In this document: positions 40,950-48,979 of the stretch, piece by piece
Layout of the letters: each line of letters opens with the position of its first letter
Position numbering within the stretch: the stretch's first letter is position 1
Assembly (NCBI GenBank): GCA_944326355.1
Contig: CALVDO010000017.1
Location: 1-50,181 of the forward strand
DNA from: an uncultured Bacteroidales bacterium
Lineage (GTDB): Bacteria > Bacteroidota > Bacteroidia > Bacteroidales > UBA932
Reading direction: 5' to 3'
DNA: 50,181 nucleotides
Notes under the pieces: generated by a model
Seen by the model: the letters and a program-made list of their open reading frames with translations, nothing else
What the model was told of the DNA's origin: nothing
Databases searched by the model: none
Made by a program: the position numbers and the translations under genes

Positions 40950-43532
40950 TCAATCATGCGCCGCTTCCCGGGCCGGCTTCCCGTTCAGCAGACAATCAAA
41001 AAAGGCATCCCTCGCCGCCCACCATCCGGCTTCGGTCTCGACATGATGTCCGGCCAGAGGGAAGGTAACATAGGTTTTAGAAGATGTTATCATGTTATAT
41101 CCCGCAAAATTGGTGTGCGGAGGGCAGACGTCGTCCTGCAGACCGAATCCCATCAGCACCGGACAGGTGATCCTGTCGGTGAAATTCTTGACGTCGAAAT
41201 AAGAAAGCGTCCTGAAGAGCTCCTCTCTGCTGACTCCAAGCCTGTCCGCCGCCTGAAGAACAGGCTGAGACGGCCACGGGGCGATGGCGAAATAGTCCGG
41301 AAAATCCGAAAGGAACGGGACGAACGGAGCTATCCCCTTGATCCTCCTGTCGAGAGATGCCGCCACAAGAGTAAAGGCTCCGCCCTGGCTTCCGCCCTCC
41401 GCAAATATCATAGCGGTGTCCACCTTCTCTCTGGATGCTACGAAGTCGACTGCTCTCACCACATCCATAAAGGCGCCGCGATAATAGTAGGTGTCCCGGC
41501 TTCCGATTCCCCGTGTCACCCAGTCATCTGCCTCACCGGGCCTGCGGTTCAGGCCCTGATTGCGGACACAGAGCGTAAACTCGGCCGCCTCCGGCCGCGC
41601 GGAAGGGTCGTTGTACCAGAGTGTTGCTCCATATCCCATGTAGTTGATGAATACGGGATACCTGCCCGGGGCGACAGGCTCCATATATATTCCTGAGATC
41701 CATTCGCCGCCGAAGGAGCGCATGTCCACCCTCCATGTGCGGCGCACGCCGTTGGAGTGCTCCGGAAGCAGGGTCAGCCTGTATTCCGGCTTTACCTGCG
41801 ACAGTTCCTCAAGAGACTGCGCCCAGAATTCGTCAAAATCCTCCTGTCTGTCCCGAGGCGAGACTATCTTCTCGGGATCGCAGCCGATATTGAAGCGCCG
41901 CACCTCTCCGGCGGCATCGGATGCGCCGGACACATGGCCCGGGAATGCTCCTGCGACCGAAATGACCGCCTGATAGAACCCCGGAGCAAGTCTCAGCGGG
42001 AATGTGACCGTATCTGCCGGAGCCGTTCCCGCCAGAGACTTTTCTGTCACCGACACGGTATCTCCTCTGTCAGTCAGCAGGGTGAGGACAAGGCTTGAAG
42101 ACGCCTCGGCGCCTCCGGCAGATCTGATCGCCACACGAAGATGCCCCGGCCTGTCCGAAGCATACATCCAGTCATTCTCAAGAACCGGCTCAGCAGCGAT
42201 GCCGCCAGTGGCTACAAGTTCCTGCACCGCGCTGCGGATCAGCTCTACGGTCGTCCTGTCGTCCGCATATACTGAATTGAGTCCCTGGGCCTCCTGTGCC
42301 GGATCTCCGCAATAGTCGTCTCCCGGCCTCCACATCGTCGCGCCAGACTGCCCGGCAAGACCGCCCCAGCCCCAGAAATTCACTCCGGCAAGGCTTCCGC
42401 AATCCCTCTTGGATGCGGTGACCCGGCTGAACAGGTGGCCGTAATAGGCGTCGCGCAAAGAGACCGGAGTGCCCTTGGCGAAGGAGAATCCGTCTCTCGG
42501 AAAGCCGAACTCCTCTATGACCAGAGGCTTGCCCAGCCTCTCGGCTACGGCCAGATGAGCGTCAAGATAATCGTCAGTATTTTCCATGGCCCGGGCAAGA
42601 TCCTCATCGAGAGAGTCCTCACGCGCCCAGCCCCAGTTGTATGGCCAGACATGTATCGTCAGATAGTCCACGTCGGGACATGAATGTATCCTTTCATAAA
42701 GGGCGATGTCGTTTTCGCAGCCCCACGAACCTTCGCTGCCGACAGACACCATGTGATTGGGGTCGAGAGACTTTATCAGAGCGGCTGTCCCGGTGATCCA
42801 TTCGGCGAAAGCCTCCTTCACGGCCTCATCCCCAGAGAAGCATCTCGGCTCATTGGCTATCTGCCACGAGAAAATCGCCGGATCATCCCTGTACGGAAGC
42901 CCGGTAACGCTGTTCACGCGGCCGACGACAGTCCTGACATGGTCGGCAAACAGGGCCTTCGCCCTCTCGTCAGTAACGAATTGCGACGCATATTCCATAT
43001 ATGCCTCCCAGCCGGCCTGTGACGGAAGCACGGCCTCACCCGCGCCGGCCCACTCAAGATAGCGGGCATAGCCGCCGGACCATTCCCATGCGTTGTTGAG
43101 ATACAGAACGGCCGACATCCGCCTCTTGCCCATTTCTGAGAGCAGCCAGTCGAGACCGCGGAACACGCCCTCATCATACTGTCCGGCCTCAGTCTGGAGA
43201 CTCGGCTCTATCTGGGAAGGAATCCCGGAAGGGCCGTCACCCCCGACAAGCACACGCAGATTGTCAATCCCGAGCGCCTTGAGGGAATCCAGCTCCGCAC
43301 CGAGCCTCTGACGGTCGCCGAAAGCAGTCTCGGAACCGAGAATAGCGCCATACCAGAAGTTGGCGCCTATATAATAATAGGATGAACCGGGTTCAGAAAA
43401 GCCCTCGGCAGGAAGAAAGCGTCCGGACTCCACCCTGAAGAATTCCTCCGCTCCGGAAGATGCGGAACAGGAACTGAGAGTCATGGCCAATGCCGCAGAC
43501 AGAAGCAGAAGATTAAGTTTCGCTAATTTCAT
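40950..43532 (-). CDS. GH5-CE7 fusion: beta-mannanase plus acetyl esterase, lipoprotein
   Basis: First gene of the PUL operon; 860 residues with a lipobox (TLSSC). The N-terminal two-fifths (about 35-430) form a GH5 domain of the mannanase type (subfamily 7), with the acid/base in SWQIANEPRCF (about 227) and the nucleophile in VIEEFGFPRDG (about 339). A beta-rich linker (about 440-540) leads to a CE7 acetyl-xylan-esterase-type alpha/beta hydrolase (about 550-855). Its triad is Ser in AEGGSQGGAF (about 715), Asp in GLQDDVCPP (about 800) and His in LAGHHVE (about 828). It probably cuts and deacetylates acetyl-mannan. I recall no characterised enzyme with this pairing. Confidence 0.9.
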   Translation of the reverse strand: MKLAKLNLLLLSAALAMTLSSCSASSGAEEFFRVESGRFLPAEGFSEPGSSYYYIGANFWYGAILGSETAFGDRQRLGAELDSLKALGIDNLRVLVGGDGPSGIPSQIEPSLQTEAGQYDEGVFRGLDWLLSEMGKRRMSAVLYLNNAWEWSGGYARYLEWAGAGEAVLPSQAGWEAYMEYASQFVTDERAKALFADHVRTVVGRVNSVTGLPYRDDPAIFSWQIANEPRCFSGDEAVKEAFAEWITGTAALIKSLDPNHMVSVGSEGSWGCENDIALYERIHSCPDVDYLTIHVWPYNWGWAREDSLDEDLARAMENTDDYLDAHLAVAERLGKPLVIEEFGFPRDGFSFAKGTPVSLRDAYYGHLFSRVTASKRDCGSLAGVNFWGWGGLAGQSGATMWRPGDDYCGDPAQEAQGLNSVYADDRTTVELIRSAVQELVATGGIAAEPVLENDWMYASDRPGHLRVAIRSAGGAEASSSLVLTLLTDRGDTVSVTEKSLAGTAPADTVTFPLRLAPGFYQAVISVAGAFPGHVSGASDAAGEVRRFNIGCDPEKIVSPRDRQEDFDEFWAQSLEELSQVKPEYRLTLLPEHSNGVRRTWRVDMRSFGGEWISGIYMEPVAPGRYPVFINYMGYGATLWYNDPSARPEAAEFTLCVRNQGLNRRPGEADDWVTRGIGSRDTYYYRGAFMDVVRAVDFVASREKVDTAMIFAEGGSQGGAFTLVAASLDRRIKGIAPFVPFLSDFPDYFAIAPWPSQPVLQAADRLGVSREELFRTLSYFDVKNFTDRITCPVLMGFGLQDDVCPPHTNFAGYNMITSSKTYVTFPLAGHHVETEAGWWAARDAFFDCLLNGKPAREAAHD

Positions 43533-43563
43533 CAGTGCATCATCAATTATGTGTCAGACGATG

Positions 43564-43595
43564 CAAAGGTAGAGAGAGCACGACAGGCAAACAAA
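43564..43595 (-). promoter_or_regulatory. Promoter of the mannan PUL operon
   Basis: Minus-strand TTTG (43592-43595), a 20-nt spacer, and TACCTTTG (43564-43571): a complete consensus match, 32 nt before the ATG at 43532. It lies in the 155-nt gap between the AraC-family regulator gene and the GH5-CE7 gene. The gap upstream of the promoter (43596-43687) is AT-rich and is the likely activator-binding region. Confidence 0.75.
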
Positions 43596-43687
43596 TACTT
43601 ATTTATCCAATTATGACATTTTTTCCAAAAACGGCATACTCCTTGTCCCGCCGGTCAGGCAGAGCGGAACGACACGGCCATGAACGG

Positions 43688-44563
43688 TCACACTACAACC
43701 TTGTTCTTCTTGTACATTGCGCGAAACTCTTTCGGAGTGACACCCCGCCGCGACTTGAAGATGCGGTTGAAATTCGAGAGATTGTTGAAGCCGCATTCGA
43801 AGCATATCTCGGATATGTTCCTGGTGGAGTCGACGAGCATCCTTGCGGCGAATCCGAGCCTGATGTCGAGGACATAGTCCGAGAGAGTCTTGCCGGTGCG
43901 CAGCTTGAAGAAGCGGCTGAATGCCGTAGAGGTCATCCCCACGAGTCTGGAAAGATCGTCAAGACGCAGCTGCTCCGTGTAATGGTCATTGATATACTGC
44001 TTGACTTTCTGCACACGGCGGCTCTCAGGATTGCGCTCCGCATGGGAGAAAGAGCTGCTGGCCAGAATCCTGTATTCATTGACCGAAAGGACATAGAGGA
44101 TTTCCAACAGTTTCAGAAACCTCGTAAACCCCTCAGTCTCAGAAGCAAGCCCATCAAGGCAGGAATAGACTTTCATAATAGTGCCCATCGGGAATGCGAC
44201 GCCGTGATCGGCCGCCCGGAACATCCTCCCGATGGACGCAAACTGATTCTTGGCCATCAGGCTGCCCGAAAGCAGGTCGGGAGAAAACTGTATAGTGACC
44301 TCGCGGATGTCGGGAGAAGTGCATCTGCCGTTATCCCATGCGTGCTCAAGATTTTCGGAGCATATCAGCACAAGGTCATAGTCTCCCACCTCCTCCACGC
44401 TGTCTCCCACTATGCGCTTCACCCCGGCGGCATTCTCGACGAAGTTCAGCTCATATTCCCGGTGCTGATGGAGCGGATATGTAAATTCGGTCTTGTGACG
44501 GTCGACGATGTAAAAACAGTCTTTTTCAGACAGAGGTGTGATTTCTTCCAGTACTTCACTCAT
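43688..44563 (-). CDS. AraC-family transcriptional regulator, probable PUL activator
   Basis: A 291-residue cytoplasmic protein. The N-terminal cupin-like sensor domain is recognisable by YPLHQHREYELNFVENAAG. The C-terminal double HTH spans about 190-285, with QLRLDDLSRLVGMTSTAFSR (first HTH) and ISEICFECGFNNLSNFNRIF followed by GVTPKEFRAMY (second HTH). Single-chain AraC proteins with a cupin domain sense soluble sugars in the cytoplasm. Its place directly upstream of the PUL promoter suggests it switches on the mannan operon, perhaps in response to mannobiose or mannosylglucose; that ligand is a guess. Confidence 0.9.
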   Translation of the reverse strand: MSEVLEEITPLSEKDCFYIVDRHKTEFTYPLHQHREYELNFVENAAGVKRIVGDSVEEVGDYDLVLICSENLEHAWDNGRCTSPDIREVTIQFSPDLLSGSLMAKNQFASIGRMFRAADHGVAFPMGTIMKVYSCLDGLASETEGFTRFLKLLEILYVLSVNEYRILASSSFSHAERNPESRRVQKVKQYINDHYTEQLRLDDLSRLVGMTSTAFSRFFKLRTGKTLSDYVLDIRLGFAARMLVDSTRNISEICFECGFNNLSNFNRIFKSRRGVTPKEFRAMYKKNKVVV

Positions 44564-44776
44564 GGCTTCGGCGTTTCAGTGTCTCATGCGGCATAGACGG
44601 GACGGCCGGCATCCGGAGCGGAAGACGACCGTTGTCTCGATGTGTAAAAATACAAAATCCGAATCAGATCAGATACTTTTTTATCAGATTTTTGACATAA
44701 AATAATGATTGTACGCTTATTTTATGGTCAGCTTCAGAAATTCATTACTTTTGTTCATGCCAAAATCAAATGCGAC
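44564..44776. promoter_or_regulatory. Divergent intergenic region, regulator / esterase genes
   Basis: This gap separates the divergent AraC and esterase genes and is AT-rich near its centre. On the plus strand TACTTTTG (44746-44753) is a perfect -7 box about 24 nt before the ATG at 44777. The matching -33 position reads TTAT, a weak box. On the minus strand only TATTTTTA (44645-44652) resembles a -7 box. The esterase frame is open from 44705, but the -7 box lies inside that extension, so 44777 is preferred. Confidence 0.5.
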
Positions 44777-45595
44777 ATGAGAAAACTGATGGCCACAATG
44801 GCGTTACTGCTCTGCATCAACGCTTATGCAGACAATTTGAAATATGCTGAACAATATGATATTCCTTATAAGGAGTCACATGATGCCTATACGGCAGAAC
44901 GGTGCAGACTGGACATCCATTATCCGGAAGACACGACGGGATGCCCTGTAGTAGTATGGTTTCACGGAGGAGGACTGACTCAAGGGAGCAAGTCATTTCC
45001 CTGGAAACTGAAAGAAAAGGGAATGGTGCTCGTAGCCGTAGGCTATCGTTTATTGCCCAAAGTGGAAATATCCGAATGTCTGGATGATGCCGCCGCTGCA
45101 GTTGCCTGGGTGTTCCGGGAAATCGAAAAATACGGAGGCGACAAACGGAAAATATTTGTATCCGGGCACTCGGCCGGAGGTTATCTGACCGCCATGATAG
45201 GACTGGACAAACAATGGCTCGCCCGCTATCATACGGACGCGGATGACATTGCCGGATTAATTCCGTTCAGCGGGCAAATGATCAGCCACTTCTCATACCG
45301 TGAGATGAAAGGCATCGGCAATCTGCAGCCGACAATCGATGAGTATGCCCCGCTTTTCCATGTGCGCAAAGACGCTCCTCCATTGATATTGATTACCGGT
45401 GACCGCGACATCGAACTCTTCGGCCGCTATGAGGAAAATGCCTATATGTGGAGGATGATGAAGCTGACAGGTCACGCAGACACTTACCTGTACGAAATAG
45501 ACGGGCATGGGCATGGCTCAATGGCCGAGCCGGCATATCACATCCTGGAAAACCATGTGAAGAAAATTACGGGCATGCCCGTGGACAACAACTGA
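44777..45595 (+). CDS. Exported alpha/beta-hydrolase esterase
   Basis: A 272-residue enzyme starting MRKLMATMALLLCINAYADN, with a signal peptide. The fold is that of the BD-FAE/esterase-lipase group: oxyanion motif VVWFHGGGLTQGSK, nucleophile elbow SGHSAGGYLTA (Ser about 130), Asp in LITGDRDIEL (about 209) and His in EIDGHGHGSM (about 243). It may remove acetyl or other acyl groups from manno-oligosaccharides in the periplasm. It is divergent from the AraC gene and begins the plus-strand group with the epimerase and SGNH esterase; co-regulation is inferred. Confidence 0.85.
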   Translation: MRKLMATMALLLCINAYADNLKYAEQYDIPYKESHDAYTAERCRLDIHYPEDTTGCPVVVWFHGGGLTQGSKSFPWKLKEKGMVLVAVGYRLLPKVEISECLDDAAAAVAWVFREIEKYGGDKRKIFVSGHSAGGYLTAMIGLDKQWLARYHTDADDIAGLIPFSGQMISHFSYREMKGIGNLQPTIDEYAPLFHVRKDAPPLILITGDRDIELFGRYEENAYMWRMMKLTGHADTYLYEIDGHGHGSMAEPAYHILENHVKKITGMPVDNN

Positions 45596-45691
45596 CACAG
45601 CAGGCAGGGCACAATGTTATCAGGCAAGGCTGAATATTGAGGATAGAGCGGCTACGGCAGGAGACAGAGCGGCTCGGCACAGAACCATCCG

Positions 45692-45727
45692 CCGGCGGGA
45701 TAAATAAAACCGGCGGGATAAATAAAA
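45692..45727 (+). repeat. Tandem 18-bp direct repeat before the epimerase gene
   Basis: CCGGCGGGATAAATAAAA occurs twice back to back (45692-45709 and 45710-45727), ending 13 nt before the epimerase ATG. It is preceded by the palindrome CCGCCGGCGG (45689-45698). Copy number here could change by slippage and alter the translation-initiation region. The rest of the gap from 45596 shows no clear promoter. Confidence 0.8.
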
Positions 45728-45740
45728 AAAAGGAACAGAC

Positions 45741-46961
45741 ATGCAGACTGAAGAGATCGACAGGGCGGACGCCGCCGACAGAGTACGGCAGCTTAAGGAC
45801 GAAGCGCTTGAGGAACTCACCGGGAACATTCTCCCCTTCTGGATGGAGAGGATGCGGGACAGAGACCGCGGAGGCTTCGCCGGAAGAATATCAGGAAAAG
45901 GAATCCCGGATCCGGAAGCGGACAAGGGAGCGATTCTCAACGCCAGAATCCTGTGGACATTCTCTGCGGCATACCGGACGCTCGGCAGACCCGAGTATCT
46001 TGAGACTGCCACAGCGGCCAAACGGGAAATAATCGACCGATTCTATGACGGGGAATACGGTGGAGTGTTCTGGAGTCTGACTCCGGACGGAAGGCCGAAA
46101 GACACCAGGAAGCAGATTTACGCCCTCGGATTCGCCATCTATGGACTGAGCGAATATTGCAGGGCCACCGGAGACGCGGAGGCTCTGGACTATGCCGTCA
46201 GGCTTTTCCACGACATCGAGAGGCACAGTTTCGACAAGGCGAAGAACGGGTATTTCGAGGCTTTCTCCCGGGACTGGAGCCCGATTGGAGACATGCGCCT
46301 GAGCGAAAAGGACGTCAACGAGTGCAAGACCATGAACACGCATCTGCACATCCTCGAGCCTTATGCCAATCTCTACCGCGTGTGGAAAGCCCCAGAGCTC
46401 GAAAAGCAGCTTCGCAATCTGATATGGCTGTTCACGGACAGGATTCTCGACAGGGAAACGATGCACCTGCGCCTTTTCTTCGATGAAGACTGGAGAAGCA
46501 GCCACGAAATCATCTCATACGGACACGACATCGAGGCGGCATGGCTGCTCATGGAGGCCGCCGAGACTCTTTCAGACCCAAGACTTGCCGAAGAGGTTGC
46601 CCGGACGGCAGAAGCTGTGGCCGATGCGGCTTCCGAAGGTTTCATTCCCGGAGCCGGCATGATATATGAATGCCACGGGGACACGGCGGCGGTAGACGCG
46701 GACAGGCACTGGTGGGTGCAGGCGGAGACAGTCGTAGGATACCTTAAGATATGGCGGATGAGCGGCAGGGAAGATGCTCTGGAAAAGGCGTTCGGATGCT
46801 GGGAATTCATAAAGAGACACATAATAGACCGGAAAGGAGGAGAATGGCACTGGAGTCTGAGGGCTGACGGCAGCGTCAACACGGATGACGACAAGGCCGG
46901 ATTCTGGAAATGCCCGTATCACAACGGACGCATGTGCCTTGAAATACAATATGATATATGA
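45741..46961 (+). CDS. AGE-family disaccharide 2-epimerase, probable mannobiose 2-epimerase
   Basis: A 406-residue cytoplasmic (alpha/alpha)6-barrel enzyme of the N-acylglucosamine/cellobiose 2-epimerase family. Landmarks are the opening helix LTGNILPFWMERMRDRDRGG, then KTMNTHLHILEPYANLYR, the catalytic His in ISYGHDIEAAWLL (about 259), HWWVQAETVVG, and the second His in WKCPYHNGRMC (about 393). It would epimerise beta-1,4-mannobiose to mannosylglucose, the substrate of the GH130 phosphorylase at 26387-27568. Cellobiose epimerase activity is the alternative. It overlaps the next gene by 4 nt (ATGA). Confidence 0.92.
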   Translation: MQTEEIDRADAADRVRQLKDEALEELTGNILPFWMERMRDRDRGGFAGRISGKGIPDPEADKGAILNARILWTFSAAYRTLGRPEYLETATAAKREIIDRFYDGEYGGVFWSLTPDGRPKDTRKQIYALGFAIYGLSEYCRATGDAEALDYAVRLFHDIERHSFDKAKNGYFEAFSRDWSPIGDMRLSEKDVNECKTMNTHLHILEPYANLYRVWKAPELEKQLRNLIWLFTDRILDRETMHLRLFFDEDWRSSHEIISYGHDIEAAWLLMEAAETLSDPRLAEEVARTAEAVADAASEGFIPGAGMIYECHGDTAAVDADRHWWVQAETVVGYLKIWRMSGREDALEKAFGCWEFIKRHIIDRKGGEWHWSLRADGSVNTDDDKAGFWKCPYHNGRMCLEIQYDI

Positions 46962-48433
46962 AAAAGACATTCGCCTTCATCGCGGCGGCCGCAGCTGCCG
47001 CCTTATTCTGCCAGGGACAGGCATCTGCCGAGATTCGGCTTCCCGGAGTCATAGGAAACGGAATGGTGCTTCAGCAGAACGCCACGGCAAATGTGTGGGG
47101 ATTTGCAGAGCCAGGATCGGAAATAAGGGTCACGACGGACTGGAACGGAGAGACCTGCATTGTAAGATGCGCATCAGACGGCAGCTGGAGAGCAGGCATA
47201 GCCACTCCGTCAGCCGGGATGACGGCAAGAAGCATAACCATAACGGAAATATCTGCGGAGAAGAAGGGCGGCAAGGTCATATCGTCAGTGACTCTCAGTG
47301 ACATACTCATCGGAGAGGTGTGGCTGTGCTCGGGACAGTCCAATATGGAGATGCCTCTGGACGGCTTCTGGGACTGCCCGGTAGAAGGCAGCGCCGAGGA
47401 GATAGCCCTGTCGGGAAGCTGTGACGGTGTGCGGATGATCACCATTCCCAAGACCGGGGCTCTTGCTCCGCAGGAATCCGTCGGCGGAGAATGGAAGAAG
47501 TGCAGCCCGGAAAACACGGCCGGATTCTCTGCGACAGGCTATCATTTTGCCAAGACGCTCTCGGCAGCGCTCGGCATTCCGGTAGGAATCATATCCTGCA
47601 GCTGGGGCGGGTCAACGCTTGAGGGCTGGCTACCCAAAGAGACGATCGCCTCCTTCGGAGACCTGGACACCGACGTCTCGGAACCGGCCGAAGGCAATCA
47701 TGGCTGGAACTGGGACGCGCACACGCCGTTCATCATGTACAACGGTATGCTGCATCCACTGCGCCACTACACCCTGAGAGGCTTCTGCTGGTATCAGGGA
47801 GAATCGAATGTCGGACGGCACGACACCTATGCCGACCGTCTCGAGACGATGGTCTCGCTCTGGCGAGACATCTGGAATGCGGGCGAACTTCCCTTCCTCA
47901 TCGTGGAGATAGCCCCATACGAATATGGCGGAGACGGGACGTCGGCGGCGAGACTGCGCGAAGCCCAGTTCAAGGCGGCACGCGCCATCCATCAATGCGG
48001 GATAGTCTGCACAAATGACCTCGTCTACCCTTACGAAAGCACCCAGATACACCCGTGCCGGAAAACCGAGGTCGGTCAGCGGCTGGCCTATGCGGCGCTC
48101 AACCGCACGTACGGCATTCAGAGCATCGACTGCGAAGGCCCGGCATTCAGGGAAATGAAGATTGAAGGCGATGAGGCCCTGCTGTATTTCGACAACGACA
48201 GAAACGGCTTCAGCCCGTGGAACGGGATCGAAGGCTTCGAGATGGCCGGTGCAGACAAAGTCTTCCACAAGGCGGAAGCCAGGGTTCTCCCCGGCCGGAA
48301 ATGTGTGGCGGTACGCTCGTCTGAAGTGCCGCACCCCGTAGCCGTAAGATACTGCTTCCGGGACTTCTGCCCCGGGAACCTTACCGGCGCCCGCAACCTC
48401 CCGGCCTTTCCGTTCCGTACCGACAGCTGGTGA
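46958..48433 (+). CDS. SGNH-family acetylesterase (sialate O-acetylesterase-like)
   Basis: A 491-residue exported esterase with an Ala-rich signal peptide (MKKTFAFIAAAAAAALFCQG). The SGNH blocks are Ser in WLCSGQSNMEMPL (about 125), Gly in SCSWGGSTLEGW, Asn/Gln region in FCWYQGESNVGRHDTY and His in QIHPCRKTEVGQR (about 364). Family members take acetyl groups from sialic acids or from plant glycans. In this locus deacetylation of mannan fragments is more likely than sialate. Translation is coupled to the epimerase by an ATGA overlap, which supports a shared pathway. Confidence 0.88.
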   Translation: MKKTFAFIAAAAAAALFCQGQASAEIRLPGVIGNGMVLQQNATANVWGFAEPGSEIRVTTDWNGETCIVRCASDGSWRAGIATPSAGMTARSITITEISAEKKGGKVISSVTLSDILIGEVWLCSGQSNMEMPLDGFWDCPVEGSAEEIALSGSCDGVRMITIPKTGALAPQESVGGEWKKCSPENTAGFSATGYHFAKTLSAALGIPVGIISCSWGGSTLEGWLPKETIASFGDLDTDVSEPAEGNHGWNWDAHTPFIMYNGMLHPLRHYTLRGFCWYQGESNVGRHDTYADRLETMVSLWRDIWNAGELPFLIVEIAPYEYGGDGTSAARLREAQFKAARAIHQCGIVCTNDLVYPYESTQIHPCRKTEVGQRLAYAALNRTYGIQSIDCEGPAFREMKIEGDEALLYFDNDRNGFSPWNGIEGFEMAGADKVFHKAEARVLPGRKCVAVRSSEVPHPVAVRYCFRDFCPGNLTGARNLPAFPFRTDSW

Positions 48434-48820
48434 CAGGAGTCAGCCCAAGCGGCACGCCGGACATATTCGCCGAGAGGATATTACACAACAGCGAAATGCG
48501 GGTCAAGGAGCTCGACCTCCTCAGGGCGCGGCGCAATGTCGAATATGTGGTGATGCTGTGCCTGATAGTTCTGGCTGCCGCAGTCTCCGTTTTCGTATGG
48601 GTGCGCAGGCAGAACAAGATGTACAGGACTCTCGTCACGCAGTACAGAAGCTACATACACCGTCTCGAGGAGATCTCTGAAAGCCGCAAAGAGACAGAAG
48701 ACGAGACGACGAAAGAGGACGCGCAATACAAAAAAGTGCTACCGCGACAAGGACATGAGCATCTACAGAGCCCAGATTCTCAAGATGGACACGAATGAAG
48801 ACATGGAAGGCAGTTCATGA
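48430..48820 (+). pseudogene. Remnant of a TPR-TM-AraC hybrid regulator, frameshifted
   Basis: The first frame (GTG at 48430) gives a helix, a transmembrane segment (VVMLCLIVLAAAVSVFVWV) and a linker RRQNKMYRTLVTQYRSYIHR. That order is typical of Bacteroidota regulators with TPRs, one membrane span and a cytoplasmic AraC HTH. At a run of six A (48730-48735) the similarity moves to the +1 frame: KKCYRDKDMSIYRAQILKMD, like the start of the HTH domain, which ends at a TGA (48818-48820). The TPR part and most of the HTH are absent. It overlaps the SGNH gene end by 4 nt. It may once have regulated the PUL. Confidence 0.6.
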
Positions 48821-48901
48821 TCAGCCAAACAGCCGCAATCATTGCCGCTGCAATTCTTTGCAGTAAAAACAATGAAAATCGGGCAGTATTAAGAACTTTG
48901 C
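48821..48901. other. Intergenic stretch without a recognised gene
   Basis: The composition becomes AT-rich here. A short frame exists from 48817 but shows no family resemblance. The stretch leads into the -7 box at 48902. Confidence 0.4.
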
Positions 48902-48909
48902 TAATTTTG
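48902..48909 (+). promoter_or_regulatory. -7 box of the PF09820-type remnant
   Basis: TAATTTTG is a perfect TAnnTTTG match. No TTTG lies at the usual -33 distance. Transcription would begin near 48915 and run into the hairpin at 48923-48966. Confidence 0.45.
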
Positions 48910-48922
48910 TATGAAATGCGTC

Positions 48923-48966
48923 AGCCATCGATGCCTTTGGCACGAGGACAAACGGCATCGATGGCT
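48923..48966 (+). other. Leader hairpin before the PF09820-type remnant
   Basis: AGCCATCGATGCC (48923-48935) and GGCATCGATGGCT (48954-48966) are perfect 13-bp inverted arms with an 18-nt loop. Seven A follow, then the ATG at 48980. On the plus strand it is not a terminator, because A and not T follows. It would form a strong 5'-leader stem just before the start codon, so an effect on translation or a binding site for a protein is possible. Confidence 0.75.
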
Positions 48967-48979
48967 AAAAAAAGATTTT

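Noticed and set aside
46958..48433. Sialic-acid metabolism, from the sialate O-acetylesterase name of the SGNH protein
   Set aside because: No sialidase, sialic-acid lyase or transporter occurs nearby, and the gene is translationally coupled to a mannobiose-type epimerase, so a plant-glycan acetylesterase is the better reading.
48923..48973. Hairpin followed by a run of A, considered as a transcription terminator
   Set aside because: A plus-strand terminator needs T after the stem, and here A follows. On the minus strand no T-run follows either. It is kept only as a leader hairpin.
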